64,000 nt of DNA, from positions 1 to 64,000 of the forward strand of contig NZ_JAIZDB010000008.1 of assembly GCF_029533155.1 (NCBI RefSeq), in the 5' to 3' direction. Each line of letters opens with the position of its first letter. The first letter of the stretch is position 1. The position numbers and the translations under genes were made by a program. The notes below the pieces were generated by a model. It had not been told where the DNA came from. It worked only from the letters and a program-made list of their open reading frames with translations, and ran no database searches. Shown here in pieces: positions 17,395 through 27,170 of this stretch. The DNA is from Psychrobacillus antarcticus. Its GTDB lineage: Bacteria; Bacillota; Bacilli; Bacillales_A; Planococcaceae.

Positions 17395-18669
17395 TTATTG
17401 CGGATCAATTAGACCAAGTTTTACAGCGTATGCATCAATTGCTTTTTCAAAAGCAGCTATTGGAGCACGAACGGTACCTGCACCAATTTGGCCAACTCCT
17501 GCTTCTCTATGTGCAATACCAGTGTTAATAATTGGTTCCATTCCAGTTTCAACAACTTTTCTTGCGTCAATTCCTAGGCAAGAGCCTTTGAAGTCCCAAG
17601 TTGGAATAGAGAAGTTAGGGTTATGATCAATACAAATTTCCATCATATCATTACTTGTATTAACTGCATCGTCCATACCACCGGCACCTACGAAGCGTGT
17701 AACACCAGGAGCAGCAATCATTGCAAAACCGCCTATTCCGAATGTTTCAGTAATGGCACTGTCACCCATATCAGGACAAGCCATATCTTGATCATAGCCA
17801 GTAAAGAATAATCCTTGAGGTGTATTAACTGGTGCAGTAAACCATTGGTCGCCCATACCAGCAATACGGATACCGAATTCATAACCATTACGGCTCATTG
17901 CTGTTACAACGGTGCCATGTTGAATTTCACGTGCTGTATCCATTACTACTTTAGTAGTTGCCATTGCAACATTCAAGAAGAACTGGTCTGTATCAGCCAA
18001 GAATTGAATAACATCTTGTTTATCTTTATCTGTTACATCTGTTTGTAAAATATGTGGCACCAGATCTTTTAAGAAAATAAGTGAACTGGCAATATTACGT
18101 TGGTGGAACTCATCTCCCATTGTAATTGCTTTCGCAATCATAACGTTAATGTTTAATCCGTCACCTTTAACTTTTAGAGCTTTAGAAAGTGTTGGACCAA
18201 GTACATCTTTGAACCATACTAAGCGGTTGATAACTTCTTCAGAATACGCACCAAATCGTAGAACTGCACCAATACCTTCATTCATTGTGCAATAAGCGCT
18301 ATTTCCGCCATCACGATTTTCTACAACAAGAACTGGCATATTCCCAGATGTTATTCCGCCCATTGGACCAACAGCGTTCACATGGTGACAAGGAATAAAT
18401 TCGATTTCTCCATTTTCAAGCATTTTAGATGCTTCATCAGCGTTAGATGCCCAACCTTCAAATAACGTAGCTCCTATACAAGATCCTTGCATCGGGCTTG
18501 TCATATTTTCCCATTTCATAGGTGGTCCTGCATGAAGTAATACTTTTCCATTTAATTCTTTGATAACAGATTTAGCTGGAACAACATCCACTAAAAATGG
18601 TGCGCTTGATACAATTTTATCGATAACGGCTCTGTTCGCTTCATCAATTGTTTTAAATTGTCCGTACAT
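17395..18669 (-). CDS. allG: AllG/YlbE-type DUF1116 protein, oxamate carbamoyltransferase subunit (copy 2)
   Basis: A 424-residue DUF1116 protein starting MYGQFKTIDEANRAVIDKIV behind TAGGAGG. Conserved blocks: VLLHAGPPMKWENMTSPMQG, IPCHHVNAVGPMGGITSG, GDEFHQRNIA and ETFGIGGFAMIAAPG. It is 50 residues shorter than copy 1 because it begins where copy 1's N-terminal mini-domain ends; that mini-domain is found at the C-terminus of FdrA2. The length is close to that of E. coli YlbE (~420), so this is the E. coli-like arrangement. Confidence 0.88.
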   Translation of the reverse strand: MYGQFKTIDEANRAVIDKIVSSAPFLVDVVPAKSVIKELNGKVLLHAGPPMKWENMTSPMQGSCIGATLFEGWASNADEASKMLENGEIEFIPCHHVNAVGPMGGITSGNMPVLVVENRDGGNSAYCTMNEGIGAVLRFGAYSEEVINRLVWFKDVLGPTLSKALKVKGDGLNINVMIAKAITMGDEFHQRNIASSLIFLKDLVPHILQTDVTDKDKQDVIQFLADTDQFFLNVAMATTKVVMDTAREIQHGTVVTAMSRNGYEFGIRIAGMGDQWFTAPVNTPQGLFFTGYDQDMACPDMGDSAITETFGIGGFAMIAAPGVTRFVGAGGMDDAVNTSNDMMEICIDHNPNFSIPTWDFKGSCLGIDARKVVETGMEPIINTGIAHREAGVGQIGAGTVRAPIAAFEKAIDAYAVKLGLIDPQ

Positions 18670-18738
18670 ATGCTTTTTCCTCCTAATAATTCATTGGTCG
18701 TCTGATCAATGACCTAAAGTTCGAATAAATTCTTTCGA

Positions 18739-20484
18739 TTAATGAAGTACACTTAAAATTTGACGCATTCTTGGATTCCCGCCTGCAACTGGACGCCAGT
18801 CAAACTGAACAACTCTTCCACCATTAGCAGTAATTGCTTCTGTAAATTTCTTTAATCCAACGTTAACAACGTTTGGTTTTTCAGTTAATAATTTTTGGAT
18901 AGCTTCTGAAACAGTAAATTCCACTGTTGAAGTTTCTGTTGCAGGAACTAATTCTTTTTGTACTTCTTCGATTTGAATATCAAGCATAGCTAATGCAGTA
19001 AGAGTCGCTTGGTTATTGCTATCACGTAAAATAACTCCAGCTTTTTCTAATTTAGCTTTTTGCTCGTCAATGCTTTGTGGATCTTGGTCGGTACCACATA
19101 CAGTTGCTACGAAGTAAATTTCTTTACCTTTTGCTTGTGTTTCTTTTTGGATTTTTTCGATACCAGGAATAAGTGCGCCCGCCATATCTTCATGAGAACC
19201 ATATCCAAGTACAAGATCAAATAGGATAATTGCAGTTGACTCATCTTGTGCCGCTTTTTGGAAGTATTGAATTCTAGTATCTGGATCAATCATTGGATGC
19301 GGTTTACCTTGTGTATAAATATCATCCCCAAGGTCAACAACTTCAAATCCATTTGCACTTAGAAGATATCCTTCCTCATGAGCACCAGTATTATCGTAGT
19401 TAAGACCTCTACTAATTAAAGTAGCTGCTTCATAACCTAATGTACCGCCTGAATATAGACCTTTAATTGTTTTTTGCTCCGGCTTTAAGTTTACAGCAGG
19501 TATTTGACTTTGTAATTTGTTGTAACTTGACTTAATAGGGTTGCCTTTAACAAGATCAACAGCAATCGCAGCTGTTTCTTCAAGTGTGTTAGCATAATAA
19601 ATATTGCCTTCATGGTTATGAGGTTCTTCACCTAGGAAAATAGCAACAACTGGTTTAGAAATACTTTGAAGTAATTGAACAACCTCATCACGAACTTCTT
19701 TAGCAGGTGGTTTTGAGATTAATGTGATTACTTCTGTTTGGCTATGTTGTGCTAATGCTTTAATTCCATCTAACATGGTAATCGCACCGATTTTTTCAGA
19801 AAGGTCACGACCACCAGTACCGATTGCATGACTAACTCCAGCGCCTAGACGGTCAATTTCTGTTGTAACTTCTTGAATACCTGTACCAGAAGCTCCGATT
19901 ACACCAATTTTTCCAGTTTTCACAACGTTCGCAAATGCAAGAGGTACGCCAGAAACTACTGCTGTACCACAGTCAGGACCCATAACAAGAAGACCTTTTT
20001 CATGTGCTTTTTCTTTAATGCGACGCTCATCTTCCACCGTTACGTTGTCACTGAAAATTAGAACGTGCATATCTCGATCAAGTGCTTTTTCAGCTTCTTC
20101 AGCTGCATATTGACCTGGTGTAGAGATAATTGCTAGATTTGCACCAGGCAATGCTTTTGTAGCTTTATCCCAAGAACGAACAGTTTCGAAAGCTTCTTTA
20201 CCACTTGAGATTGCTTGGTTGCTTAAATAGTTATCTACTTCATCAAGAACCTCTTGAATTTTTTCTTCTGAGTCAGTATCAATAACTATACACATATCAT
20301 TAGACGCTGCACCATCAAGTTCATCAGTGTATAGTCCAGCTGCCTTGATAATATCTTTATTAGCCGGAGTTCCCATCATAATTTGAGTTTTGTTGATGCC
20401 TTCCATCGTGGAGATTTTATTTGTAAGAAGCATTAGATTAACTGAATCCTGATAAGAATTCTGTTTAACAATTGTATAAAGCAT
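18739..20484 (-). CDS. fdrA: FdrA/AllF-type protein with fused C-terminal extension (copy 2)
   Basis: A 581-residue FdrA protein. The core carries GPDCGTAV, IGASGTGIQEV, TGGRDLSEKIG, GLYSGGTLGYEA and DIYTQGKPHPMIDP. Residues ~520-581 (TVSEAIQKLLTEKPNVVNVG ... QFDWRPVAGGN) match the N-terminus of AllG1 (LNVINVGIESF ... LEWTPPGRG), so a small domain sits on different subunits in the two sets. The ATG at 20482-20484 follows AGAGGTG by 8 nt; the open frame upstream to 20595 overlaps allD2 and is not coding. Predicted to act in oxalurate phosphorolysis with AllG2 and AllH2. Confidence 0.88.
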   Translation of the reverse strand: MLYTIVKQNSYQDSVNLMLLTNKISTMEGINKTQIMMGTPANKDIIKAAGLYTDELDGAASNDMCIVIDTDSEEKIQEVLDEVDNYLSNQAISSGKEAFETVRSWDKATKALPGANLAIISTPGQYAAEEAEKALDRDMHVLIFSDNVTVEDERRIKEKAHEKGLLVMGPDCGTAVVSGVPLAFANVVKTGKIGVIGASGTGIQEVTTEIDRLGAGVSHAIGTGGRDLSEKIGAITMLDGIKALAQHSQTEVITLISKPPAKEVRDEVVQLLQSISKPVVAIFLGEEPHNHEGNIYYANTLEETAAIAVDLVKGNPIKSSYNKLQSQIPAVNLKPEQKTIKGLYSGGTLGYEAATLISRGLNYDNTGAHEEGYLLSANGFEVVDLGDDIYTQGKPHPMIDPDTRIQYFQKAAQDESTAIILFDLVLGYGSHEDMAGALIPGIEKIQKETQAKGKEIYFVATVCGTDQDPQSIDEQKAKLEKAGVILRDSNNQATLTALAMLDIQIEEVQKELVPATETSTVEFTVSEAIQKLLTEKPNVVNVGLKKFTEAITANGGRVVQFDWRPVAGGNPRMRQILSVLH

Positions 20485-20545
20485 TTTGAATGCACCTCTT
20501 CTTCTTTTTTTGCTTACTTGTATATGTAAAAATGGTAAACCTCTT

Positions 20546-21595
20546 TTATTTTGCAAAAGGGCTTTTATTATCATAGGCATTATTATGAATAACATCTGAA
20601 ATTAAATATTCATAAATATCATCGACAATTTCAATACCGTCTTTTTCGTAAGTTTCTTCTCTTTCAGCACTTCTTTGTCCTGGATAATAAACTTGGTTAT
20701 ATCCTGTAGCTGGTTTAATGTTATTCAATTCTTGAATTGTTTGAGCTATTGCTTCTTTAAAAGAGCTAAGTCCAGCAAAATATTCTGGATTAATAACTAT
20801 ATGAAGTTGCCCTAGATTGCGCCCCTCCGTTAAATCATGGTACATAGAGGATACTTTGTTTCCGAATGGCAGTCCTAACAGAATGCCCGAAAGCACGTCA
20901 ACCATCATCATTAATCCATATCCCTTTGGTCCAGCAATTGGCAGGAGAGCATTTACTTTAAATGGATCTGTCGTTGGTTCCCCGCTGCTATCAACGGCCC
21001 ACGAATCAGGAATTGGTTCGTTCTTCGATCTTGCATGGAGGATTTTCCCCCATGCTTGTATAGTAGTAGCCATATCAAACGTAATATGTTTACCGTCTTT
21101 TCCTGGTGCAGAAAATGCAATTGGGTTTGTCCCATAATAAGGTTCTGCTCCCCCGAATGGAACAACCATTGGGTCGGATTGGCATACTGAAATTCCAATT
21201 AGATCGGCATCAGAAGCTTGCTGAACAAAATAAGATAGCGCACCGCTATGACTAATTCTTCTTACACCTACTACAGCAATTCCATTTTCCTTGGCCATAT
21301 TAATAGCCTCATCCATAGCTAACTTTGCCGCAACATGCCCAGACCCATTATCACCATCAAATATTGCTGAACACGGTCCAGTTTTTTCAAAGCTAAACTC
21401 TGGGTTGTTATTGATTCCGCCTTTAGCAATTCGTTCAGCATAATACTCAACTCGCATTGCTCCGTGGGAATGTACACCCCTTGCATCAGCATGTACTAGT
21501 ACATCCGCTACACCGGCTGCATGATCTTCCGTTAATCCAGCATTATGAATCTTTTTAGAAATTAACTCATGCAATTGCTCTTTTGATAATCTCAT
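20546..21595 (-). CDS. allD: Ureidoglycolate dehydrogenase-like oxidoreductase (LDH2/MDH2 family), copy 2
   Basis: A 349-residue member of the type-2 malate/lactate dehydrogenase family, which includes AllD (ureidoglycolate + NAD+ -> oxalurate). Visible motifs: ADARGVHSHGAMRVEYY (about residues 36-52), GVRRISHSGALSYFVQQA, CQSDPMVVPFGGAEPYYGTN and LPIAGPKGYGLMMMVDVLSG. It is about 70% similar by eye to the tandem copy upstream and begins 40 bp after it. The 5' RBS AAGGGGGATAAGG is strong. Of the pair, either may have drifted to a related 2-hydroxy acid. Confidence 0.85.
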   Translation of the reverse strand: MRLSKEQLHELISKKIHNAGLTEDHAAGVADVLVHADARGVHSHGAMRVEYYAERIAKGGINNNPEFSFEKTGPCSAIFDGDNGSGHVAAKLAMDEAINMAKENGIAVVGVRRISHSGALSYFVQQASDADLIGISVCQSDPMVVPFGGAEPYYGTNPIAFSAPGKDGKHITFDMATTIQAWGKILHARSKNEPIPDSWAVDSSGEPTTDPFKVNALLPIAGPKGYGLMMMVDVLSGILLGLPFGNKVSSMYHDLTEGRNLGQLHIVINPEYFAGLSSFKEAIAQTIQELNNIKPATGYNQVYYPGQRSAEREETYEKDGIEIVDDIYEYLISDVIHNNAYDNKSPFAK

Positions 21596-21635
21596 TCCTT
21601 ATCCCCCTTTGAATTCGTTTTTTGTACTTAAAAAA

Positions 21636-22688
21636 CTATTTAGCAAACGGATCTTTATTATCATATTGGTTGTTATGAATCACATCAGAACGTAAGTACT
21701 CTAATACATCATCTACAATTTCAATGCCATTATTTTTATATTCTTCAATTACAATGTCATTATTTTGACCAGGGTATAATACCTTAGAGAAGCCAGTGGC
21801 AGGTTTAATGTTGTTTAAATCATCCATGGATTGAGAAATATCTTTCTTGAAGCCGCTTATTCCACCGAAAAATTCAGGATTAATGACAATATGAAGCAGA
21901 CCTAATTTGCGGTATTCAGCCAAATTATCGTACATAGAAGAGACTTTATTTCCAAACGGAAGGCCAAGTAAAACGCCTGACAAAACGTCAACCATCATCA
22001 TGAGCCCGTATCCTTTTGGTCCCGAAATTGGTAATAATGCTTTTACATCAAAAGGATCTGTTGTTGGTTCACCATTTCCATTTACTGCCCATGTATCAGG
22101 AATAGATTCATGCTTTGATCTTGCATGGAGAATTTTACCCCATGCTTGAACTGTTGTTGCCATATCTAATGTCATGGATTTCCCGTCTTCTGAACTTGGT
22201 GCAGCAAAAGCAATTGGGTTCGTACCGTAATAAGGCTCTGCTCCACCAAATGGAACTGCCATCGGATCCGATTGACAAACGGTAAGACCAATAAGATCAA
22301 CTTGTGTAGCTTGTTCAGTAAAGTAAGAGATTGCTCCGCTGTGGGACATATCTCTCACTCCAACAATAGCAACACCATTTTCTTTCGCCATTTTTATGGC
22401 TTCATCCATTGCCAATTTGGCAGCTGTATGGCCATTTCCGCCATCTGCATGGAAAACGGCTGAGCAAGGACCTGTTTTTTCAAATCTAAAGTCAGGGTTT
22501 GTATTAATTCCGCCTTTAGCAATTCTTTCAGCATAATATTCCACACGCATGGCACCATGCGAATGAATTCCTCTTTGGTCCGCAAATACAAGAACATCTG
22601 CGGCTGTCTCAGCGTGACTTTCTTGTAGGCCTGCTTTATGAAGTTTGTTTATAATTAATTGTTTTAGTTCTTCTTCTGTAACTCTCAT
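21636..22688 (-). CDS. allD: Ureidoglycolate dehydrogenase-like oxidoreductase (LDH2/MDH2 family), copy 1
   Basis: A 350-residue protein with the same layout as the next gene: FADQRGIHSHGAMRVEYY, GVRDMSHSGAISYF, CQSDPMAVPFGGAEPYYGTN, WGKILHARSK, and the shared tail DVIHNNQYDNKDPFAK. The tandem copy ends DVIHNNAYDNKSPFAK. It follows allE by ~100 bp in the operon, as expected for the enzyme that oxidises the ureidoglycolate made by AllE. The ribosome site (TTGGTGTCTGA before ATG) is weaker than that of its twin. Confidence 0.87.
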   Translation of the reverse strand: MRVTEEELKQLIINKLHKAGLQESHAETAADVLVFADQRGIHSHGAMRVEYYAERIAKGGINTNPDFRFEKTGPCSAVFHADGGNGHTAAKLAMDEAIKMAKENGVAIVGVRDMSHSGAISYFTEQATQVDLIGLTVCQSDPMAVPFGGAEPYYGTNPIAFAAPSSEDGKSMTLDMATTVQAWGKILHARSKHESIPDTWAVNGNGEPTTDPFDVKALLPISGPKGYGLMMMVDVLSGVLLGLPFGNKVSSMYDNLAEYRKLGLLHIVINPEFFGGISGFKKDISQSMDDLNNIKPATGFSKVLYPGQNNDIVIEEYKNNGIEIVDDVLEYLRSDVIHNNQYDNKDPFAK

Positions 22689-22786
22689 TCAGACACCAAC
22701 TTTTCATGAAATATATATCTTTTCTAGTTATTATATTGCATGTTTTTCAAATGCATCTTGCCGTAATTAGTCTAAATTCAAAAATG

Positions 22787-23551
22787 TTAAAGTGATGCAT
22801 CACGATTGCAATCTTTTGAATATACGTAAGCTAGTGGTTCTCTTCCAACTGCATACGCTGCTTGATGTACGTAAGGACCCATAAAGATATAGTCACCTTT
22901 TTTAACTGGAATCCATTCATTGTCGAGGTTGTACATACCTTCCCCTGACAATAAGTAAGCTCCGTGTTCTTGGACGTGAGTCTCAATGAACGGATGACTT
23001 GCTGCCGGGTCAAACGATAAAATGTGGAAGTTCATGTCAAAATCCAAATCCGCTGGTAATAAATCTTTAATATGAACATTGTGCATATCATCATAGTCTC
23101 TAAACTCAATTTGGTTAGCATGTCCAGATACTGTCCACGGTTTTTTTCCTTCAAGAGGTTTATATTTTTGTTTATAAAGGAAAAGTCGGGAATCTCCTGC
23201 TTCTAAATTTTCGATATACATTTTCACTCCTGGTGGGCAATACAAATAGCCGCTATCCTCAAGTACAAATTCCTCGTCGCCAGCAGATACTTTTACTTTA
23301 CCGTTCAAAACATAAACAAAGCTTTCTACATCTTCTTGACCACAGAATCCTTGGCTATTTTTTCCACCCTCATGCATTGTTACGATGTAATCAACAAAAC
23401 TAGCTCCTAGTCTTGGTGATCCTAAAATAGAAATTGTACAATTTTCAAATCCTGGAATCACATTATTAACTAAACCTTCTGGTGCGATTAGAGCGTATAA
23501 TCCGTGCTTAATAATTGATCTGCTTGAAAGTAAATCTTTTGGATAACCCAT
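22787..23551 (-). CDS. allE: (S)-ureidoglycine aminohydrolase
   Basis: Releases ammonia from (S)-ureidoglycine to give (S)-ureidoglycolate. The 254-residue protein has two cupin domains, in line with the AllE/YlbA family. The N-terminal one carries GCGQEDVESFVYVLNGKVKV-like sequence (about residues 75-95, first residue F here). The C-terminal one has the metal-binding stretch ETHVQEHGAYLLSGEGMY and later GPYVHQAAYAVG. GAGGAG precedes the ATG. Placed between allC and allD, matching pathway order. Confidence 0.92.
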   Translation of the reverse strand: MGYPKDLLSSRSIIKHGLYALIAPEGLVNNVIPGFENCTISILGSPRLGASFVDYIVTMHEGGKNSQGFCGQEDVESFVYVLNGKVKVSAGDEEFVLEDSGYLYCPPGVKMYIENLEAGDSRLFLYKQKYKPLEGKKPWTVSGHANQIEFRDYDDMHNVHIKDLLPADLDFDMNFHILSFDPAASHPFIETHVQEHGAYLLSGEGMYNLDNEWIPVKKGDYIFMGPYVHQAAYAVGREPLAYVYSKDCNRDASL

Positions 23552-23607
23552 TTTTTACATTCTCCTCTGTTTGTTTGTATTTTTATCTGTACATCTAATT
23601 CTCAGTG

Positions 23608-24858
23608 TTATTCTTTATAGCCTAATTCGTAAAGAGCACCAATAAGTGCTTTTACACCTTCTGCCAAATCTGTTGGCTCTGTAAATTCCGCCGGATTATG
23701 GCTGATTCCTTTCAGACTTGGAACAAACAACATAGCTGTCGGTACAAAAGGAGCAAAGATTTGGGAATCATGCCCCGCACCGCTGTGCATTACCTTATAA
23801 TTGAGACCATTTTCTTTACATTGCTTTTCGATAAGTTCAACGACCCTTTGATCCATTGGAACTGGATCTTCATCCATCCACATATCGATATTCAACTCAA
23901 CTTCATGTTCTTTAGAGATATCTTGCATTTTTGCAGTCATTTGTTCTGTAAAAGAAATAATTGCTTGTTTATCAGTATGACGAACATCTATTGTGAAAAT
24001 GACTTTCCCCGGCACGACATTCACGATGTTAGGATAAGCCTCGAATTTCCCAACCGTCGTCACAAGTGGATCACCGGTTTCTCTCGCCATCGAAATAATT
24101 TCATGAATCATTTGGCTTGCCGCATAAACAGCATCTTTCCGATAGCCCATTGGTGTTGTACCTGCATGATTAGCTTCACCAGTTATTTCTATCGTATATC
24201 GTCGTTGCCCGACAATGTTGTTTACTACACCAATTGCCGTTTTTTCCGTTTCTAAAACGCTTCCTTGTTCAACGTGAACTTCAACGAAGGCTTTTAGATC
24301 CTTACGTGGACCCTTCGTTTCATCTCCGAAGCCAAAGCCCGCTTCATTCATCGCTACGACAAATGGAATACCTTCAAAGTCTTTAATTGTTTCAACATCT
24401 TCACGTTTCGCTAAGCCAACAATGTTTTTGGAACCCCAAAACGAGTATGGAAAACGACTTCCTTCCTCTTCTGCCATCGAAACGACTTCGATGTTTCTTA
24501 CTGGTTGACCGAAATGTTTTTTCAAGTATTTCAATGCAAGAATTCCTGCAACAATTCCATATGCACCGTCAAAACTGCCACCATTCGTCACAGTATCCAC
24601 ATGGGATCCAGTTAAAATAGTTTCGTTTGTGTTTTTACCTGTTAACGTCCCAAATAAATTCCCGACATTATCAAATCGAGCTTCTAGGCCTTCGTTCTCC
24701 ATCCATTCTTTTAATGCATGTTGACCTTTAACCCACTCTTTTGTATAAAGTAAACGAGAAACTCCACCTTCAGGATCTTTTCCAAATTCGGCTAACCATT
24801 CAAGCTTGCCGGCTGTTTCTTCATCTAGATGATCAAACTTTTGTACAATGTTTTTCAT
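23608..24858 (-). CDS. allC: Allantoate amidohydrolase
   Basis: Hydrolyses allantoate to (S)-ureidoglycine, CO2 and NH3. A 416-residue M20 metallopeptidase-fold enzyme: GSHVDTVTNGGSFDGAYGI (metal ligands H and D), MAEEEGSRFPYSFWGSKN, VEVHVEQGSVLE, GEANHAGTTPMGYRKDAVYA and HSGAGHDSQIFA with SHNPAEFT at the end. The ATG at 24856-24858 has AGGTGG 5 nt upstream; a GTG at 24867 is an alternative start. It is the first gene of the eight-gene operon that ends with arcC, and is divergent from pucR2 across ~560 bp. Confidence 0.92.
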   Translation of the reverse strand: MKNIVQKFDHLDEETAGKLEWLAEFGKDPEGGVSRLLYTKEWVKGQHALKEWMENEGLEARFDNVGNLFGTLTGKNTNETILTGSHVDTVTNGGSFDGAYGIVAGILALKYLKKHFGQPVRNIEVVSMAEEEGSRFPYSFWGSKNIVGLAKREDVETIKDFEGIPFVVAMNEAGFGFGDETKGPRKDLKAFVEVHVEQGSVLETEKTAIGVVNNIVGQRRYTIEITGEANHAGTTPMGYRKDAVYAASQMIHEIISMARETGDPLVTTVGKFEAYPNIVNVVPGKVIFTIDVRHTDKQAIISFTEQMTAKMQDISKEHEVELNIDMWMDEDPVPMDQRVVELIEKQCKENGLNYKVMHSGAGHDSQIFAPFVPTAMLFVPSLKGISHNPAEFTEPTDLAEGVKALIGALYELGYKE

Positions 24859-25312
24859 TTCGTCCACCTATTTCACCACCCTGTTCTGCATTATGTATTG
24901 TCTATAATTATTTTAGTAACACTATTTCATTGTTTGCAATCCATGTAGATAGTATTCACTGAAATTATCTTTCATAAACTTATGATCTTTGACTACACTA
25001 CTAATTGTAAACGTTGCCATAAAAATAATCTTTAGTACATATAGATAAAACTTTAGATTTTATTTATATTATACGGATAATTGACTTTCAAATTCCTTGA
25101 TAGTATTGCAATTCTGTCTTTACTACTCCAAGAAGTTGTCGATCACAGAGTTATCTCTTACGGTTTCCTTACAAGACATATTTAATAGCACGCATCTTTT
25201 TTGTAGTTCAATCGGAATGCATGAGCAAATGGTGTTCTTCGGGTAGACATTAGCATTACCTTACTTACAGCGTTGATTCTTCCATTCTAAAGCTATTGTT
25301 CTGAATTGTCAC

Positions 25313-25327
25313 TGTTCACTATGAACA
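25313..25327. promoter_or_regulatory. Palindrome in the allC/pucR2 divergent region
   Basis: TGTTCACTATGAACA is a perfect inverted repeat (arms TGTTCA/TGAACA). A half-site TTGTTCAC follows at 25344-25351. The remaining ~540 bp between allC and pucR2 hold no gene and no other clear structure. It is a candidate operator for PucR2; TTGTTCA/TTGAACA half-sites also occur upstream of allH1 (near 10030) and of the NCS1 permease (near 29355-29385). Confidence 0.4.
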
Positions 25328-25427
25328 ATTTACGATTTGTTTTTTGTTCACTTTTAACTTACAATGGACTGCATAAGAGTTAGATAAATTATTCTTATGG
25401 AAATCTTTAAATAGAAAGGGTATTCGT

Positions 25428-27086
25428 ATGAAAACCGTAAATGATTTATTTATACTGGAAGGTATGAAAAAAGGTATTGTTCTTGCAGGTCATCGTGGTC
25501 TAACAAGAAATGTGCAATTTGTAAATATATCTGATACGCCTGACGTGATCAATTTTTTAGCTGAAAGCCATCTTCTCCTTACAACCGGATATGCGTTTAA
25601 AGATGATACAGAGAAATTCTGCGAATTAATCAAACAAATGCACGACTTAAATTGTTCAGGCATTGTTATTAAAATCAGCCGATTCTTTCATCAATTGCCA
25701 CCTGAAGTAAAATTACTGGCTGATGAACTTGCTTTTCCAATTATAGATTTACCTACCAATCATACATTAGGTGAAGTTTCCCGCCATATCTTGAATTATT
25801 TGAATGATCATGAGGCAGAGCAACTGTATTATGCATTGCATGTGCAAAAAGAATTTTCAAATATGCTCATCAAAGGATACAGTTTAAGCGCTCTTTTAGA
25901 ACAGTTAGGCTATCTTTTGGCACGCCCAGCCCTTTTATTGAATCACAGGGGAGAAAAGATTGCTCAAAGTCATGATTTTTTGAAGGAATCAATGAAGGAT
26001 ATTAAACAGGAGATACTTCAGAAGATAAAAGAAGACTTACTTGTTGCACGAGAAGGGACTACGTTTTCAATCCCATCAAGGGAACATCAAAGTGTTACGA
26101 CATTTCCAGTTCATACGAAACGTCAATATCAAAGTATGCTTGTCATTTTCGATTCACTCACCTTGCCTTATCCTTCTTCACAAATGGCAATTGAACAGGC
26201 CGGCAATGTCATTTCCTTTACAATTGTAAAAGAGCAAGCAATAGAAGAGAACTCTAGATTGTTAAAAAATAACTTCTTCGCTGATTTAATCGAAATGAAA
26301 ATTCATTCCGATGAAGAAATATTTAGCCGATCAAACTATTATGGACTCCAAAAAAGCATGGAAAGTGTCTGTGTAGTATGTACAATCGATGCCCAAGGAG
26401 ACATATATGAAACGTTGCAACTTTACGAAAAAAAAGTTGGAGAGCTACATAATAGCGTTTACGACCAGCTTGAAGATGAAATTATTCATGAGAATTTAGA
26501 AGCTACTCTATTCACAAAAGGAAAGTACTTCGCCATGATCTTACAATTCCCGAAATATAGTGAGGGAGAAATTAATACGGTTACACAATTCGTAGAAAAT
26601 ATCCAAGCAAACTTCGAAGGAGATTTCACGCTTTCCTTTGGAGTTAGCCACTCAGTGCCATCCCTTAAAGAAATACCGACCGCTTATCATGAAGCAGTAG
26701 AAGCTATATTAACGGGATATGAACAACATTTAAAAGGGTTTATAAAATTTTACAAAACAAGCGATTTGGAGGAATTGTTAAAATCCCTTCCTCGTAAAGA
26801 AATAAGGGCCCTTTATGTAAATACATTAAAATCATTGGCATATCCAAAAACAAACGAAGAGCTGGAACTAGTAAAAACGATTCATGCTTTCTTAGACTCC
26901 CAATGTGAGTTTTCGGAAACATCTAGAAAATTATTCGTACATCGAAATACAGTGAAATATCGAATAGAAAAAGCAGAGGAACTGCTAAACTGCTCCCTCC
27001 GCGATCCGACTGACTCTTTAGCGATACGAGTAGCCCTCATCATCGGCTCTATTCTAAAAGAAGAGGATGAAGTATCTAGTCAATGA
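25428..27086 (+). CDS. PucR-family transcriptional regulator 2
   Basis: A 552-residue regulator with an N-terminal PucR domain (LFILEGMKKGIVLAGHRGLT, LLLTTGYAFKDD, IIDLPTNHTLGEV, residues ~3-125), a CdaR-like middle, and a C-terminal HTH_30 (FSETSRKLFVHRNTVKYRIE). ATG with AGAAAGGG upstream. Divergent from allC, so it is the likely activator or repressor of the allC...arcC operon. It is closer in layout to PucR1 than to PucR3. Confidence 0.88.
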   Translation: MKTVNDLFILEGMKKGIVLAGHRGLTRNVQFVNISDTPDVINFLAESHLLLTTGYAFKDDTEKFCELIKQMHDLNCSGIVIKISRFFHQLPPEVKLLADELAFPIIDLPTNHTLGEVSRHILNYLNDHEAEQLYYALHVQKEFSNMLIKGYSLSALLEQLGYLLARPALLLNHRGEKIAQSHDFLKESMKDIKQEILQKIKEDLLVAREGTTFSIPSREHQSVTTFPVHTKRQYQSMLVIFDSLTLPYPSSQMAIEQAGNVISFTIVKEQAIEENSRLLKNNFFADLIEMKIHSDEEIFSRSNYYGLQKSMESVCVVCTIDAQGDIYETLQLYEKKVGELHNSVYDQLEDEIIHENLEATLFTKGKYFAMILQFPKYSEGEINTVTQFVENIQANFEGDFTLSFGVSHSVPSLKEIPTAYHEAVEAILTGYEQHLKGFIKFYKTSDLEELLKSLPRKEIRALYVNTLKSLAYPKTNEELELVKTIHAFLDSQCEFSETSRKLFVHRNTVKYRIEKAEELLNCSLRDPTDSLAIRVALIIGSILKEEDEVSSQ

Positions 27087-27170
27087 AAAGTGCAAAGCGC
27101 ACACTTATCGGCAACAAACATAAGAAGAGCCGCTGATGCATGGAAATAGATAGTAAAAACTAGGTAATAA

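Noticed and set aside
18739-20595. Longer FdrA2 starting at 20595
   Set aside because: The extra 37 residues overlap allD2 and precede a well-placed ribosome site and ATG at 20484.
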